64,000 nt of DNA from Hippophae tibetana (Eukaryota > Streptophyta > Magnoliopsida > Rosales > Elaeagnaceae): assembly GCA_037013495.1 (NCBI GenBank), contig CM072810.1, forward strand, positions 83,808,449 through 83,872,448, given 5' to 3'. Each line of letters starts with the position of its first letter. The stretch's first letter is position 1. Made by a program: the position numbers and the translations under genes. Shown here piece by piece: positions 44,501 through 56,500 of the stretch. The notes beneath the pieces are model-generated. The model was not told the DNA's origin. It saw only the letters and a list, made by a program, of their open reading frames with translations, and did no database searches.

Positions 44501-47500
44501 CTTGGTGCCACACTATAAATAGATCTATTGGTCTTCATTTGTATTCAATCTTAGAAATCCTTGGGAATTCTTAGCATCTTGTAAGATAAACTCCCTCTAG
44601 AGCAATACAAAACATTCTTTACAAACTCTCTTTCTAGTCTCTTTGGAGTTTCATTCGGATTCAAAGGCAGACTTAGTGCAACGGACTGTGCTAAGTGCCG
44701 CACGATCGCTACTTGAAATTTAAGGTCGTGACAGTTGGTATCAGAGCTTTTGGTTGAAGCATTTCTACCCTTGGCATAATGAAGAACATTACTCCATCTA
44801 CACCAAGCGTCAATGTTCCACCTATGGAACGTGGGCGTGAGGAAGTTCGGAAACCATCAAAGGAATCTCGAGTCAAGTCGAAAGACATGCTTTCTAGCTT
44901 AGAAGCACGAGTTGGGAGTGCGCAGGACAGCTTAGGGGATCTGTTCGACCGGGTGGACAACTTAGAAGAACGTTGCAATGACTTGGAGGTCGAGGATGTG
45001 GAGATCTATGCAGCGGTTAAGATGTCCCTCAACGAGCTAGACAGTGGGTTAAGGCAAGAGATTGAAGGATTGAAGGCCGAACTTGCCAAGGTAAGTGATC
45101 TTGTCCAAAGAGAAGTTTCTAATGTCTTGCTTAGAGTTGAGGACATGGGTGGTGATCTAGCTCTATGTAAGTGGGCAATGGCCGCGGGAACTAGCACAAC
45201 CACTGTCATTGAAGCTAAGAGGGTGGATGTTCCCAAGCCTAAGACCTTCAATGGTGTTAGGAATGCTAGGGAAGTTGAGAACTTCCTATGTGGGTTGGAA
45301 CAATACTTTGAGGCTACTGGCATAACGGACCATGCCAACAAGATCCGAACTGTTGCCATGTATTTGTCCGACACTGCTATACTGTGGTGGAGACGGAGGC
45401 ATGGTGATGTGCAACGAGGGGTTTACACAATTGATATCTTTGAAGATTTCAAAAGGGAGTTCAAAATGCAGTTCTTCCCCGTAAATGCTGAAGATGAGGC
45501 AAGAGGCCGACTACGACGGTTAAAGCAGACAGGTAGCATAAGGGATTATGTGAAGGAGTTCACAACCTTGCTGTTTGAAGTTCTTGACACATCAGACAAG
45601 GATGCCCTATTCTTGTTCATGGATGGTCTCCAATCGTGGGCTAACCTCGAGCTCAAGCGACGTGGTGTCCAAGACTTGTCTTAGGTTATCGCGATTGCGG
45701 AAAGCTTTATTGACTACTCCACAAACAAGGACAGCTCAAAAGCCACAGATAAAAATTTTGTTGGAGGAAAGAGTGGGGGAGGTCACGCTAAAAGTCAGGG
45801 ACCCAAAAATTATAAAGATGGCTCCTCATTCAAACCAAGAGATAAGCGGAAGGAGGAGGATCGTGGTGCCTCGAAGCCCCGTGTGACGTGCTTCATTTGC
45901 GACGGACCGCATTGGGCACGTGAATGTCCGAAAAGAAAGGCATTGAGTGCCTTAGTTGCTTCCACTCATGACCAAGATGGAGGCGAGTCGGACGAAGGTG
46001 CAAAGATGGGTTCTTTGCGCCTACTTGGTGCAATGCAGAGCGCCCCAAAGACCCCCAAAGGCTTGATGTATGTAGATGCAGCCATCAACGGGAAGGTCGC
46101 CAAGGCTTTGGTCGACATAGGTGCATCTCATAACTTTGTTTCAGTAGAGGAAGCAAAAAGACTCGGTCTGAAGGTAGTCCATGGAAGGGGATCTCTCAAA
46201 GCAGTTAACTCGACAGCACTACCATTGCATGGAGTTGCTCGTGGAGTTAAGGTCAGTCTTGGTGCTTGGACTGGCCAAGTGGACTTATCAGTTGCGCCCA
46301 TGGATGACTTCTCTGTTGTATTCGGCATGGAATTCTTGGATCAGGTTAAAGCTTTCTTGGTGCCATGCTCAAACTCTATGTGCATCATGGATGGTTCGAA
46401 GGTATGTGTGGTACCGACGGAGAGGACCACCAGACCTACTACCCAAGCTCTCTCAGCACTTCAGTTCAAGAAGGGATTGAAGAGGGACGAAGAGAGTTAT
46501 TTAGCCATCTTAAAGGAATACGATGATGAAGAGGCGTCACCAAAGCCAAGCTTGCCGACGGAAGTGCAAGTTGTCCTAGATAAGTTCAATGACGTGATGC
46601 CTGAGGCATTGCCCAAACGGTTACCTCCAAGGAGGGAGGTAGACCACAAAATTAAGTTGGAACCCGGCACCAGGCCACCAACAATGAGCCCTTATCGAAT
46701 GGCGAACTCAGAGTTGGCAGAACTGTGGAAGCAACTCGACGAATTGCTGGATGCTGGCTTCATAAGGCCCTCAAAAGCCTCATTTGGTACCTCGGTACTC
46801 TTTCAAAAGAAGAAGGATGGCTCGCTATGAATGTGCATCGACTATCGGGCTCTAAATAAGATCACGGTAAAGAACAAGTATCCTATCCCTCTTATTGCTG
46901 ATTTGTTCGATCAACTGGGGAATGCTAGATACTTCATAAAATTGGACTGCGATCGGGATACTACCAGTTACGCATAGCTAAGGGAGATGAGCCCAAGACC
47001 ACTTGTGTGACCAGGTATGGTGCCTATGAGTTCCTTGTCATGCCATTTGGTCTTACTAATGCACTTGCCACCTTCTGCACTCTTATGAACAAGATTTTCC
47101 ATCCTTACCTCGATCGGTTCGTGGTAGTATATCTTGACGACATTGTGATATATAGCCGGACTTTGGAAGAACATCTAGAGCCTTTGAAGAAGGTGTTCGA
47201 GGTCCTAAGGAAAAATGAGCTATACGTCAAGAAGGAGAAATGTTCCTTTGCCCAAGACAAGGTGATGTTCTTGGGGCATAGGATAAAGGATGGGAAACTG
47301 ATGATGGATGGAGCTAAGGTGAAGGCCATCCAAGAATGGGAACCTCCTACCAAGGTCCCCGAGTTAAGATCTTTCCTTGGACTTGTAGACTACTACCGAA
47401 GGTTTATCAAGTCCTACTCAACGAGAGCAGCCTCACTGACCGACCTGCTCAAAAAGAACAAGTCTTGGGAATGGACAAGCGAATGCCAAGCCTCATTCGA

Positions 47501-50500
47501 AGACTTGAAGGTCATTAGTGAAGAACTGGTGCTTTGCCTACCAGACCCTTCCAAGATATGCGAGCTGCATACCGATGCCTTCGACTTTGCCATTGGTGGA
47601 GTGTTGATGCAGGAAGGGCGTCTAATAGCTTATGAGAGCCATAAGCTTAATGACACCGAACGTCGCTACACTGTGCAAGAGAAGGAAATGACAGCTATCA
47701 TTCATTGCCTAAGGGTGTGGCGACACTACTTGCTGGGTTCTCACTTTGTTATCATGATGGACAATGTAGCAACAAGCTACTTCTAGACTCAAAAGAAGTT
47801 GAGTCCCAAGCAAGCTCGGTGGTAAGACTTTTTGGCGGAGTTTGTCTACAGGTTGGAGTATAAGTCCGGTAAGGCAAATGTGGTGGCTAATGCGTTGAGT
47901 CGAAAGGCGGAGTTAGTAGCCTTGAGTAGGCCAAGTAGTCATTTACTGGAAATTATCAAAGAAGGGTTGGAGCATGATGCCCTTGCTCAAAACCTCCTTG
48001 CCCTCATCAAGGAAGGAAAGACAAGGCGAATTTGGCTGAGTGACGGACTACTCTACGCCAAGCAGAATCGTATCTTTGTGCTGAAATGCGGGAGCTTAAG
48101 GAAGGAGCTTATCAAGGAATGCCATGATTCGTTATGGGCTGGACACCCAGGAATGAGGTGCACCCTTGCTTTGATCAAGTCAATCTACTACTGGCCTCAA
48201 CTACGGGACGATATTGAAGCTTATGTGAGGACTTGTCTTGTAGCCAACGGGACAAGACAGAGCAGCATGCACCTAGAGGTTTGCTAGAGCCGCTGCCTAT
48301 TCCAGAGAGACCATGGGAGAGTGTCTCTATGGATTTCATCACTTGCTTGCCAAAATCAGAGGGCTTTGGCAGCATCATAGTAATCATTGATCGCTTCAGC
48401 AACATTCATACCTGCCTCAACGGATTGCACGACAGATGAGACGGCACGGTTGTTCCTCAAACATGTTGTGAAACATTGGGGGATTCCATCCAATATCGTG
48501 AGTGATCGAGACCCACGATTCACAGGGAAATTTTGGACGGAATTGTTCAAGTTGTTGGGATCAGATTTGAACTTCTCTACAAGCTTTCATCCACAAAGTG
48601 ATGGACAAACGGAGCGTGCCAATGCATTGTTGGAGCTGTATCTTAGGCACTTTGTTAGTGCCAACCAACACGATTGGGCGATGTTGTTGGATGTAGCCCA
48701 ATTCTCTTACAACTTACAACGGAGCGAGTCTACCACGAAGAGTCCTTTCGAGATCGTCATGGGACAGCAACCTATGACTCCTCATGCCTTGGCCACAAGT
48801 TATGAAGGAAAGAGTCCTGTTGCCTTCAAATTTGCCAAGGCGTGGCACGAACAAGCTGAGTTGGCCCGAGCCTATTTGAAAAAAAAGGTCTAAGATAAAA
48901 AAATGGGCTGACAAGAAAAAGAGGATGGTGGAATTTCATGAAGGAGATTTGGTCCTTGTCAAACTATTGCCCCAACAATTCAAGTCCTTGCAGAAGGTTC
49001 ACAAGGGGTTGGTACGGAAGTATGAGGGACCATTTCCAGTCCTCAAGAAAGTCGGTAAGGTGTCGTATAAGCTGCAACTCCCTCCAAAGCTTAAAATTTA
49101 TCCGATCTTTCATGTAAGTATGTTGAAACCTTTTCATGGAGACAAGAAAGACATAAGTCGTGGATAATCCAAAAGGGTGCCTACCGTAGTGGTAACCTCC
49201 TTTGACAGGGAAGTGGACTCAATTTTGGCAGACTGTTTGATCCGGCGTAGAGGCGTACCAAGTTATCGAGAATACTTGGTCAAATGGAAGAACGCCCCGG
49301 AGGTAGAGACAAGCTGGGAACCTGAAGATTCTTTGTGGCAATTCAAAGATGACATAGAGAGATTCAAGCTTGAAGACGCGACGAGGGTGTCGCGAACTTG
49401 AGTGGGGGAAGGTGTCACATCTCGCTCAAAATGCCCCGTAAAATCCAAATAAATGGTGCTTGCATAAAGGATCTAGACTTTTCTACATGAGAAGGTTCTA
49501 GAGTGACCTTGAGATGTTTAGAATAAGCTAGAGTTGGATGGACTCAACTCAAGCTTTGAAGACCCTAGAATGTTCTAGAGTACGTTGGAGGGTGCTAGAA
49601 TGGACTGGAATATTCTAGAACATGTCGGATGGTTCATGAAGGATGTAGAAGTCGTTGGAAGCTTACAGAACATCCTAAAACTTACATGAAAGAGCTAGAC
49701 AAACCTAGAAAACTCTAGAGTTGGCTAGAAGGTCCTAGAATCTTGTGGCATATTGTACATAAAACTAGAACTCTCTTGTACATTCTAGACTTGGAGGACT
49801 CTAGAAAGCGGTGACATAGTCTTAAGCTTGGTGCCACACTATAAATAGATCTATTGGTCTTCATTTGTATTCATCCTTGGAAATCCTTGGGAATTCTTAG
49901 CATCTTGTAAGATAAACTCCCTCTAGAGCAATATACAGCATTTTTTACACTCTCTTTCTAGTCTCTTTGGAGTTTCATTCAGATTCAAAGGGAGGTTTAG
50001 TGCAACGGATGGTGCTAAGTGCGGCACGATCGCTACTTGAAATTTAAGGTCGTGACACATGGCTCCGCCCCCATGAGCTTGACTCAGGGAAAAAGAGATT
50101 CTATGATGTGCAAGCTATTCGCAACCATTCTTTGTTAAGGCGCCCAAAAATGGTTGAACAACCTGGCACCCCATTTCATAACCTCTTTTCCACAGTTTGC
50201 CCGGCTCTTCATCACAAACTATGCCCGCAACAAACCCTTGAGGAAAGAATCACACCATATTTTTTCCATCGTCTAGGAGAGGGCAGAATCCACTGAGGAG
50301 TATATGAAATGGTTCCGAGGGGAAAATTGATTGTTTAACTCTATAGCCATAGAAGCATTTCGGAGAAGTCTCCCAAAGAATTCTGACCTATCTATATAAT
50401 TAACCAAGACAGTGCCTCGTGCTTTGGAAGAAGCTTATAACGAGACCAGAAAGTTTGTCAACCTGAAGAGAGAGTTAGGCTCAGTTAAAGATCATCGAAC

Positions 50501-53500
50501 TAATATGGAGGCAGTGCCCGACAAAGAGAAGAGGAGGATAAGCCCAGACAGGGCATATCAAAACACCAAGAATAAACGTTTCACACCAAATAACAGGTCG
50601 GTCGGACATTGGTCAAGAAATAGAGAACTTTGGGGGAGATCACTTTCTCCCTTTAGGGATCCACTCTGAAAGTAAATCTAACCCAAGCAGTGATGAGAAT
50701 GTAGGAGGAACCCAATGTCAGGTGGTCACCCATGATGAAATCCCTGTTTAGAAACACGTCCAAGTGGTATGCTTTCTATAAAGATGTGGGCCATAATACA
50801 AAAGGTTGTTGACACCTCAAGAAAAAGATAGAGGAATTATTGGCAATGAGATATCTGAAGGACCTTGTTACAGAGAATGGGGATCAGAGAAATCGCCAAT
50901 ATAGGCAAGTGGTGCCAAAAATAACAAACCTGACTAGTAGCAGAAGAGAGCCCCCCAAAGAAACCAATGTTAGAACTATACACACCATACATGGAGGACC
51001 AGTGGTTAGTCGGAGCTCGAATAACTCGTGCAAAAAATTTGCCAAAGAATTGTGCGATGCCCCCTAAGTATACGCCTTAGACAACAAGAGACCTACCACC
51101 GAAATTGTTTTCAGTGAGAAGGATGAGACCTCATCTCACCATGAGGACCTTCTGGTGATCACCTTGAGGATTGGATCTTACGACGTTTGCAAAATAATGA
51201 TTGATACGAAAAGTTTGGGAAACCTCCTTTTCATGAGCACTACAAGAGCCCTAGGTATAAAAAACCCTGATATTGTCATGGAGCTCCCTCTCGTAGGGTT
51301 CAACAGCAGTACTACCTATGCTAAAGGAATGGTAATGCTGCCCGTTATGGCAAAAGGAATGATAATAATGACCACTTTCATAATCATCGATGTCTCAACT
51401 CACTACAATGCCATTTTGGGAAGACCTTGGATACATTAGATGATGGCAGTCTCATCCACCCTCAACCAAGTAATCAAATTTCCCACTAATGGAGGATGAG
51501 AGGAGATTAAGGGAGACCAGGAGAAGCCAAAAGTTGCTATAATGCCCTTGGCACTTGTATAAGGTCACGAGTTGTCCACCTCGGTCAGGAACCAGATTGG
51601 CACTCTGACATTGAAGAGAGATGAGCATATCGGTTAGAAACCAGGTAAGGCTCTCTCTCCCACCAAACTTGAGTGACGAGTTGATCACCTCGATTAAGAA
51701 CTAGGTAGAGCGCCCTGGCACTTGCATAAGGTCACGAGTTGTCCACCTCAGTCAGGATCCAAGTCAACACTGACATTGAAGAGAGATGAGCACCTTGGTT
51801 AGGAACTAGATGAGCACCTCCGTTATGAACCAGGTGAGGCTCTCTCTCCCACCAAATTTGAGCCACGGGTTGATCACCTCGTTTAGGAATCAGGTAAAGC
51901 GCTCTGGCACTTGTATAAGGTCATGAGTTATCCACCTCGGTCAGGAACCAGGTCGAGACTAACATTGAAGGGAGATGAGCATCTCGATCAAGAACCAAGT
52001 GAGGCGCTCTCTCTTACCAAATTTGAGCCTCGGGTTGATCGCCTCGATTAAGAACTAGGTAGAGCGCCCTGGCACTTGCATAAGGTCATAAGTTGTCCAC
52101 CTCGATCAGGAACCAGGTCGACGCTCTACCACTAATTTATGCCACGAAACTAACTGTTTCTATTAAAGAGCCAAGTATAGCTCCCTCTTAGGGTCGAGCA
52201 AACCACTTAGGTCAGCAACCAGGTCGCATTATGTATATAAAAAAATTCTCTTGGGATATTTATAAATACAAATACACTCACTATGTCAGGTCATCACAAG
52301 TATATGCCATCTAGAATGTTTTCATTATTTAAAATTTATAAAGCTGTGGATAATTATTAATACAAAGCTCGGCCTTCTCAGAAGGCTAAAAACTCTTTAA
52401 ACACTTGGACATGCGACCAGTATCTGGATCATCAGTTTCTTCGAATAAGGGTAATAACTCGGCTTGAATCTCTATCGTTTTCTTTTGTGCATAGGTTTGG
52501 GCTTAGGGTGAGTTGTCATCATCACGAGTAATCCTCGCTCCAATTACTCTATAACCTCTATTATCTTAAGGAAGACTTTTTCAGATCTCTTCATATAGAA
52601 GCTTGCCCAATGGGATTCCCTAGCTACAAGCATGGCCATACTATCCAGGGTCCTCCTCTCTCAAGATTGAGTTTGGATTAATTGCTCCTTACAAGGGGCG
52701 AGCTCATACTTGGCCTCTTTTATATTACACTCAAGTTTAATCACCTCGGCTCTGAGCACCCTAGCTTCGTCCTTAAGTCTACCATTTTCAACACATAAAG
52801 CTCGAATTAAGCATCTACTAGTTCGATCAGAATCCATAAAATACGACCAAAAAAGTTAGGAATTAACAAAAATCCCTAAATGTATGGATTAAAGAAAGTG
52901 TTCTCAACCCCTTTTTATAGAAGATCAAGGTTGATAGAAAAAAGGGGAAGGGGAATTAATGATCTAGGTTCCCAAAAAATAAGTGGGTAGGTCAACATCA
53001 TAAATACATAATAAAAGAGGCAAACTAACTTTTCATTAATAAATAAAATTGATCTTTTCATTTGACTTTTTCAATTAACATTCTTACAAGTTTGAGCTTG
53101 CAACCACACAAATAGAAGTGACATCGAGCTCGGAAAAACAAAATGGGATCGAGTCGTTCAAAATTCAATTATCCCTTGCCCCTACGACCTCAGGGCCATC
53201 CTCACCTTCAGAAGAGTCCGAGCTTTCTCCTTCTTCCTCCTCTATAGAAAGAACCTGCACACATGGAAGAATGATTAGGATGTCTAGAATACGATAATAA
53301 TATTCGCCCAGGTCCTTTTGCTTAGCCTCAGTCTTAAAGGTTTCCATGGCCAACTCGTACGCCCTCTCTCTACGCTCGATTCGAGCTGTTGAGCCATGGC
53401 ATCCATATCGGCCTTCGCCTTACAACGGGCCTCCTCGGTAAAAGCCTCGGATTTTCTCTAGGCTTCCCTGGCCCCCTTCTCCGCACGCCTAAGAGCCTCC

Positions 53501-56500
53501 TCAGAATGCCCAAGAGCCTCTTCGACCTCAGTAAGGCGTCAGGTATACTCATTCAGCTTGAGGGCATCCTTTTTTGGCTTTTCCTCATCAATTGCCTTGC
53601 CTTCCCACTTAGTATTTCTCGCCAACAACACGGTGTATTTTGAGCGCGTAGACGCATGGCTCTGCTTCTCCTGCACCAGCTCATCTTTCAAAAAATCCAC
53701 GCTGCAAGATTTATCAAAGTCATAGAGCAACATCAACTGAAGCAAACAAAAGGTCAAACCAATAAGTCTCGAGCTCATACTTTACATATGCTAATCGAGG
53801 AATAAAAACAAAACATGAGATAACCCACCTAGTACATCTGGCGACAAATGACCTTGCTAGAGTACATACTCTCGTAGATAGCCTCGAGTTGTTTCTTGTA
53901 TGAGGCAGCAAAAAGATGGCTTATACAATGATCGAGGTGCAAACATTCAGAGGCTTGAGGCTGAGGGTAGGCTCGTCGACCACCACCCTCTTCTTCTCCT
54001 TCTTCTTTAGTGAAGAAGAGCGACCTTCATAAGATGACTTGCCCTTTTTCTTTCCCTTAGAAGAACCCTTTCCAAGAGCCAAAGGTGTACCTGTTGGAGT
54101 GCTCTCCCCTGCGGGTGCGACCTTACTCTTTATACGGGCAAAAAGTTGAGCAGCGGTAACATCTATGGAATTTGCAAAATAAGAGCAAGAGGATGTTACA
54201 TTAGTCACGTCGCGCCAAAAAAAAGGGGAAAAGGTAAGTCATAGGACTAGTTCACCATCATCGACCATTGCCTCAAATCGACCCCCGATGTCTATAGGAG
54301 TTCTACGTTTAGGAAGAGCCCAAGGTTTATCGTTGATCCTTAGGGGAGGCTCCATTACAGCATGTCTCATCAACCCACATGCAACAAAGCATGGGGTGTT
54401 CAACAAGGTTCTCCAGTTGGATTTTTTAGGAAGATAGTTTTGGATATCAACCAACCTTTGCTTCACATCCAGGCTCAAGGTCGTGATTAAGGAAGCCATA
54501 TTCCTTATCATGACCTTAGTGTTGTTTCAGACGCTCCTTATCAACTTAGTGTCACTGATAGGAGACTCCCATTGACCTAAAACATAGAAAAAAAATACTC
54601 TTTTCAGTGTTTCTCGTTTTCAGGAAGTGACACGTTCATCCCCCTATCCTACTTCACTGACATATATACCCTCCTAGGATCTGTGGGGTTTTTCTTCAGA
54701 ACATAAGTCTCGTTAAACTTGACCATCTCTAAATTCACTTCGAGTTCTTGGTAGATCAGCATCAGGTAGAGCAGATACCTTCACTTGCTAGGCATCAATT
54801 GCCCTGGTGCGAGCTGCGTCCTAATCAAGAATCTCCTAATGAGAAGGTATAGGGGAAACTTTATCCCCAACCACAAGGCCTTTTTATGAAAGATGGTCCA
54901 ACCATATGGAGGTTGATCATTATCACAGGCTTTCTCTGGAGGAATCATTATATGAATCGAGGATGGGACACCTACTCACAAGGCTTAAAGACAATCGACC
55001 AATACCTGGTACGACCTGTGAGTTACCTAGATCATACGTTCCTTGTTTTCTTTCTCCATGTCCTGGCCACTAAGATTTGAGTCTGAGGCATGCTCAATCT
55101 AGCAGTAGGAGTGGTCTGAGGATGAGGAGTAGAGGCAAAAGGCTGAGGCGTAGATCGGCTCTCCCCATTGGAAGAACTACAAAAACATAAAAAAAGTAAA
55201 CCCGACAGGTAAAGTACAAGAAGAATAGGTTACCTAAGGTCGAGTTTGAAAATAAAAGAAAATGATCCTTTAAAAACTGACTTGAAAAGAAAAATGGAAA
55301 ATTGTTAGGTTCTTGACGCTTGAACTCTAAAAACTCGAATAGAAAAAACTACAGTTTGAGCTAAATCCTTACCATCGAACTGAAAAGCCTTTTACAAACT
55401 CGAGGTGATGCGACAGAGCGTTTTTATTCATTATTTCTCAATTTCATAGGTTATGCTGATAAGTCCTAGCCCAAGCATCCTTTTATATAGATACTTAGTT
55501 TTTCTCTCCAATCAACTGACACATTTATTAGAAAAGCTGAACGGTTCGTAGTCCAAGCCTGATAATTACTCTTTCACCTCAGATTATATCCCAAGCTGAT
55601 AGAGTAGGGGATTAGATGTTTAGACATCTGGACTGCCCAGATGCTCGACCCATGCAAATCGCTCAAGCCAAGTCACCAATCCGAGATGGAAGGTGAAGCA
55701 CCCCAGATGTCCTTCCCATTGGAAAACTTGAGCTAACGATCAGCCCGAGCTCAATGATAGCTTGAGATAACGATCAGTCCGAGCTCAACGATCAGCTCGA
55801 GCTGAGGTCAACCTCGACCCTTGATATGTTGTACTTGATGTCAATTTTACTCATTTGACATGTAAATATGTGTACTCATTATGTAATTGACACCTGTATG
55901 AGTAATGTTTTATAAATACATAGACCTCCTATGAGATCCACACATTCTACCAATCAACTTAACTTCTCTCTGTAAGTCGGATCAATCTCAAACAACATAT
56001 GAAATGATTCATAATATTTTGTGAGATAGTACAATTTATATTTTAAAAATGTTCTACTGAATTTGAATAATTATTAATAAAATGAGTATAACTTTTTATA
56101 AAAAAAACTCGAAACCATAAACTGTAAAATTTATTAGAAATTAGACATCTTGAAATTTCTAATAGTATATGAAATGATTAATAAAATTTTATGAATTAGT
56201 GTAGTTTATATTTTAAAAATGAGTAAAAATGTTTTTATGAATCTGAACAATCATTAGTAAAATGTGCATAATATTTTATAGAAAATTCGAAATCAAAAAT
56301 CGTAAAATTTACTTAAAACTAGATTTTTAAAACTTTTTAATGGTACATGAATTGATTAATAAAATTTTATGAATTAGTGCAGTTTATATTTTAAAAATGA
56401 GTAAAAAATATTCTTATAAATCTGAATAATTATTAGTAAATTAGTATAACTTTCTATTGAAAAATTGAAATCATAAAACAGTAAAATTTATTAGAATCTA

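Larger units (their letters stand above)
44088..50057 (+). mobile_element. Chromodomain Ty3 (chromovirus) element, both LTRs (innermost layer)
   Basis: 5,970 bp with LTRs at 44,088-44,733 and 49,413-50,057. A CATG flank copy lies on both sides (44,084-44,087 and 50,058-50,061). The primer site TGGTATCAGAGC (initiator-Met tRNA type) lies 2 bp after the 5' LTR, and a GTGGGGGAAGG polypurine tract just before the 3' LTR. Coding order is gag, zinc knuckle, protease, RT, RNase H, integrase, chromodomain. The LTRs differ at roughly 36-38 of 645 positions by eye, about 5-6%, implying a few million years at usual plant rates. The interior is broken in a handful of places. Confidence 0.95.
42987..55994 (+). 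mobile_element. Tat-lineage Ty3 element without recognisable pol (middle layer)
   Basis: The LTRs begin TGTTTGGATATCTGG (42,987) and TGTTTAGACATCTGG (55,617), and the 3' one ends CAAACA. The flanks GTATA and ACATA are the probable, worn 5-bp target copies, and the site lies inside the tandem array of the hAT-like element. Between the LTRs are gag and protease remnants, a tandem-repeat block and a minus-strand reading region. No reverse transcriptase or integrase is seen, which suggests a nonautonomous element. Less the inner chromovirus it is about 7 kb. The sense frames are broken in several places. The LTRs differ clearly, so it is older than the chromovirus inside it. Confidence 0.75.
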
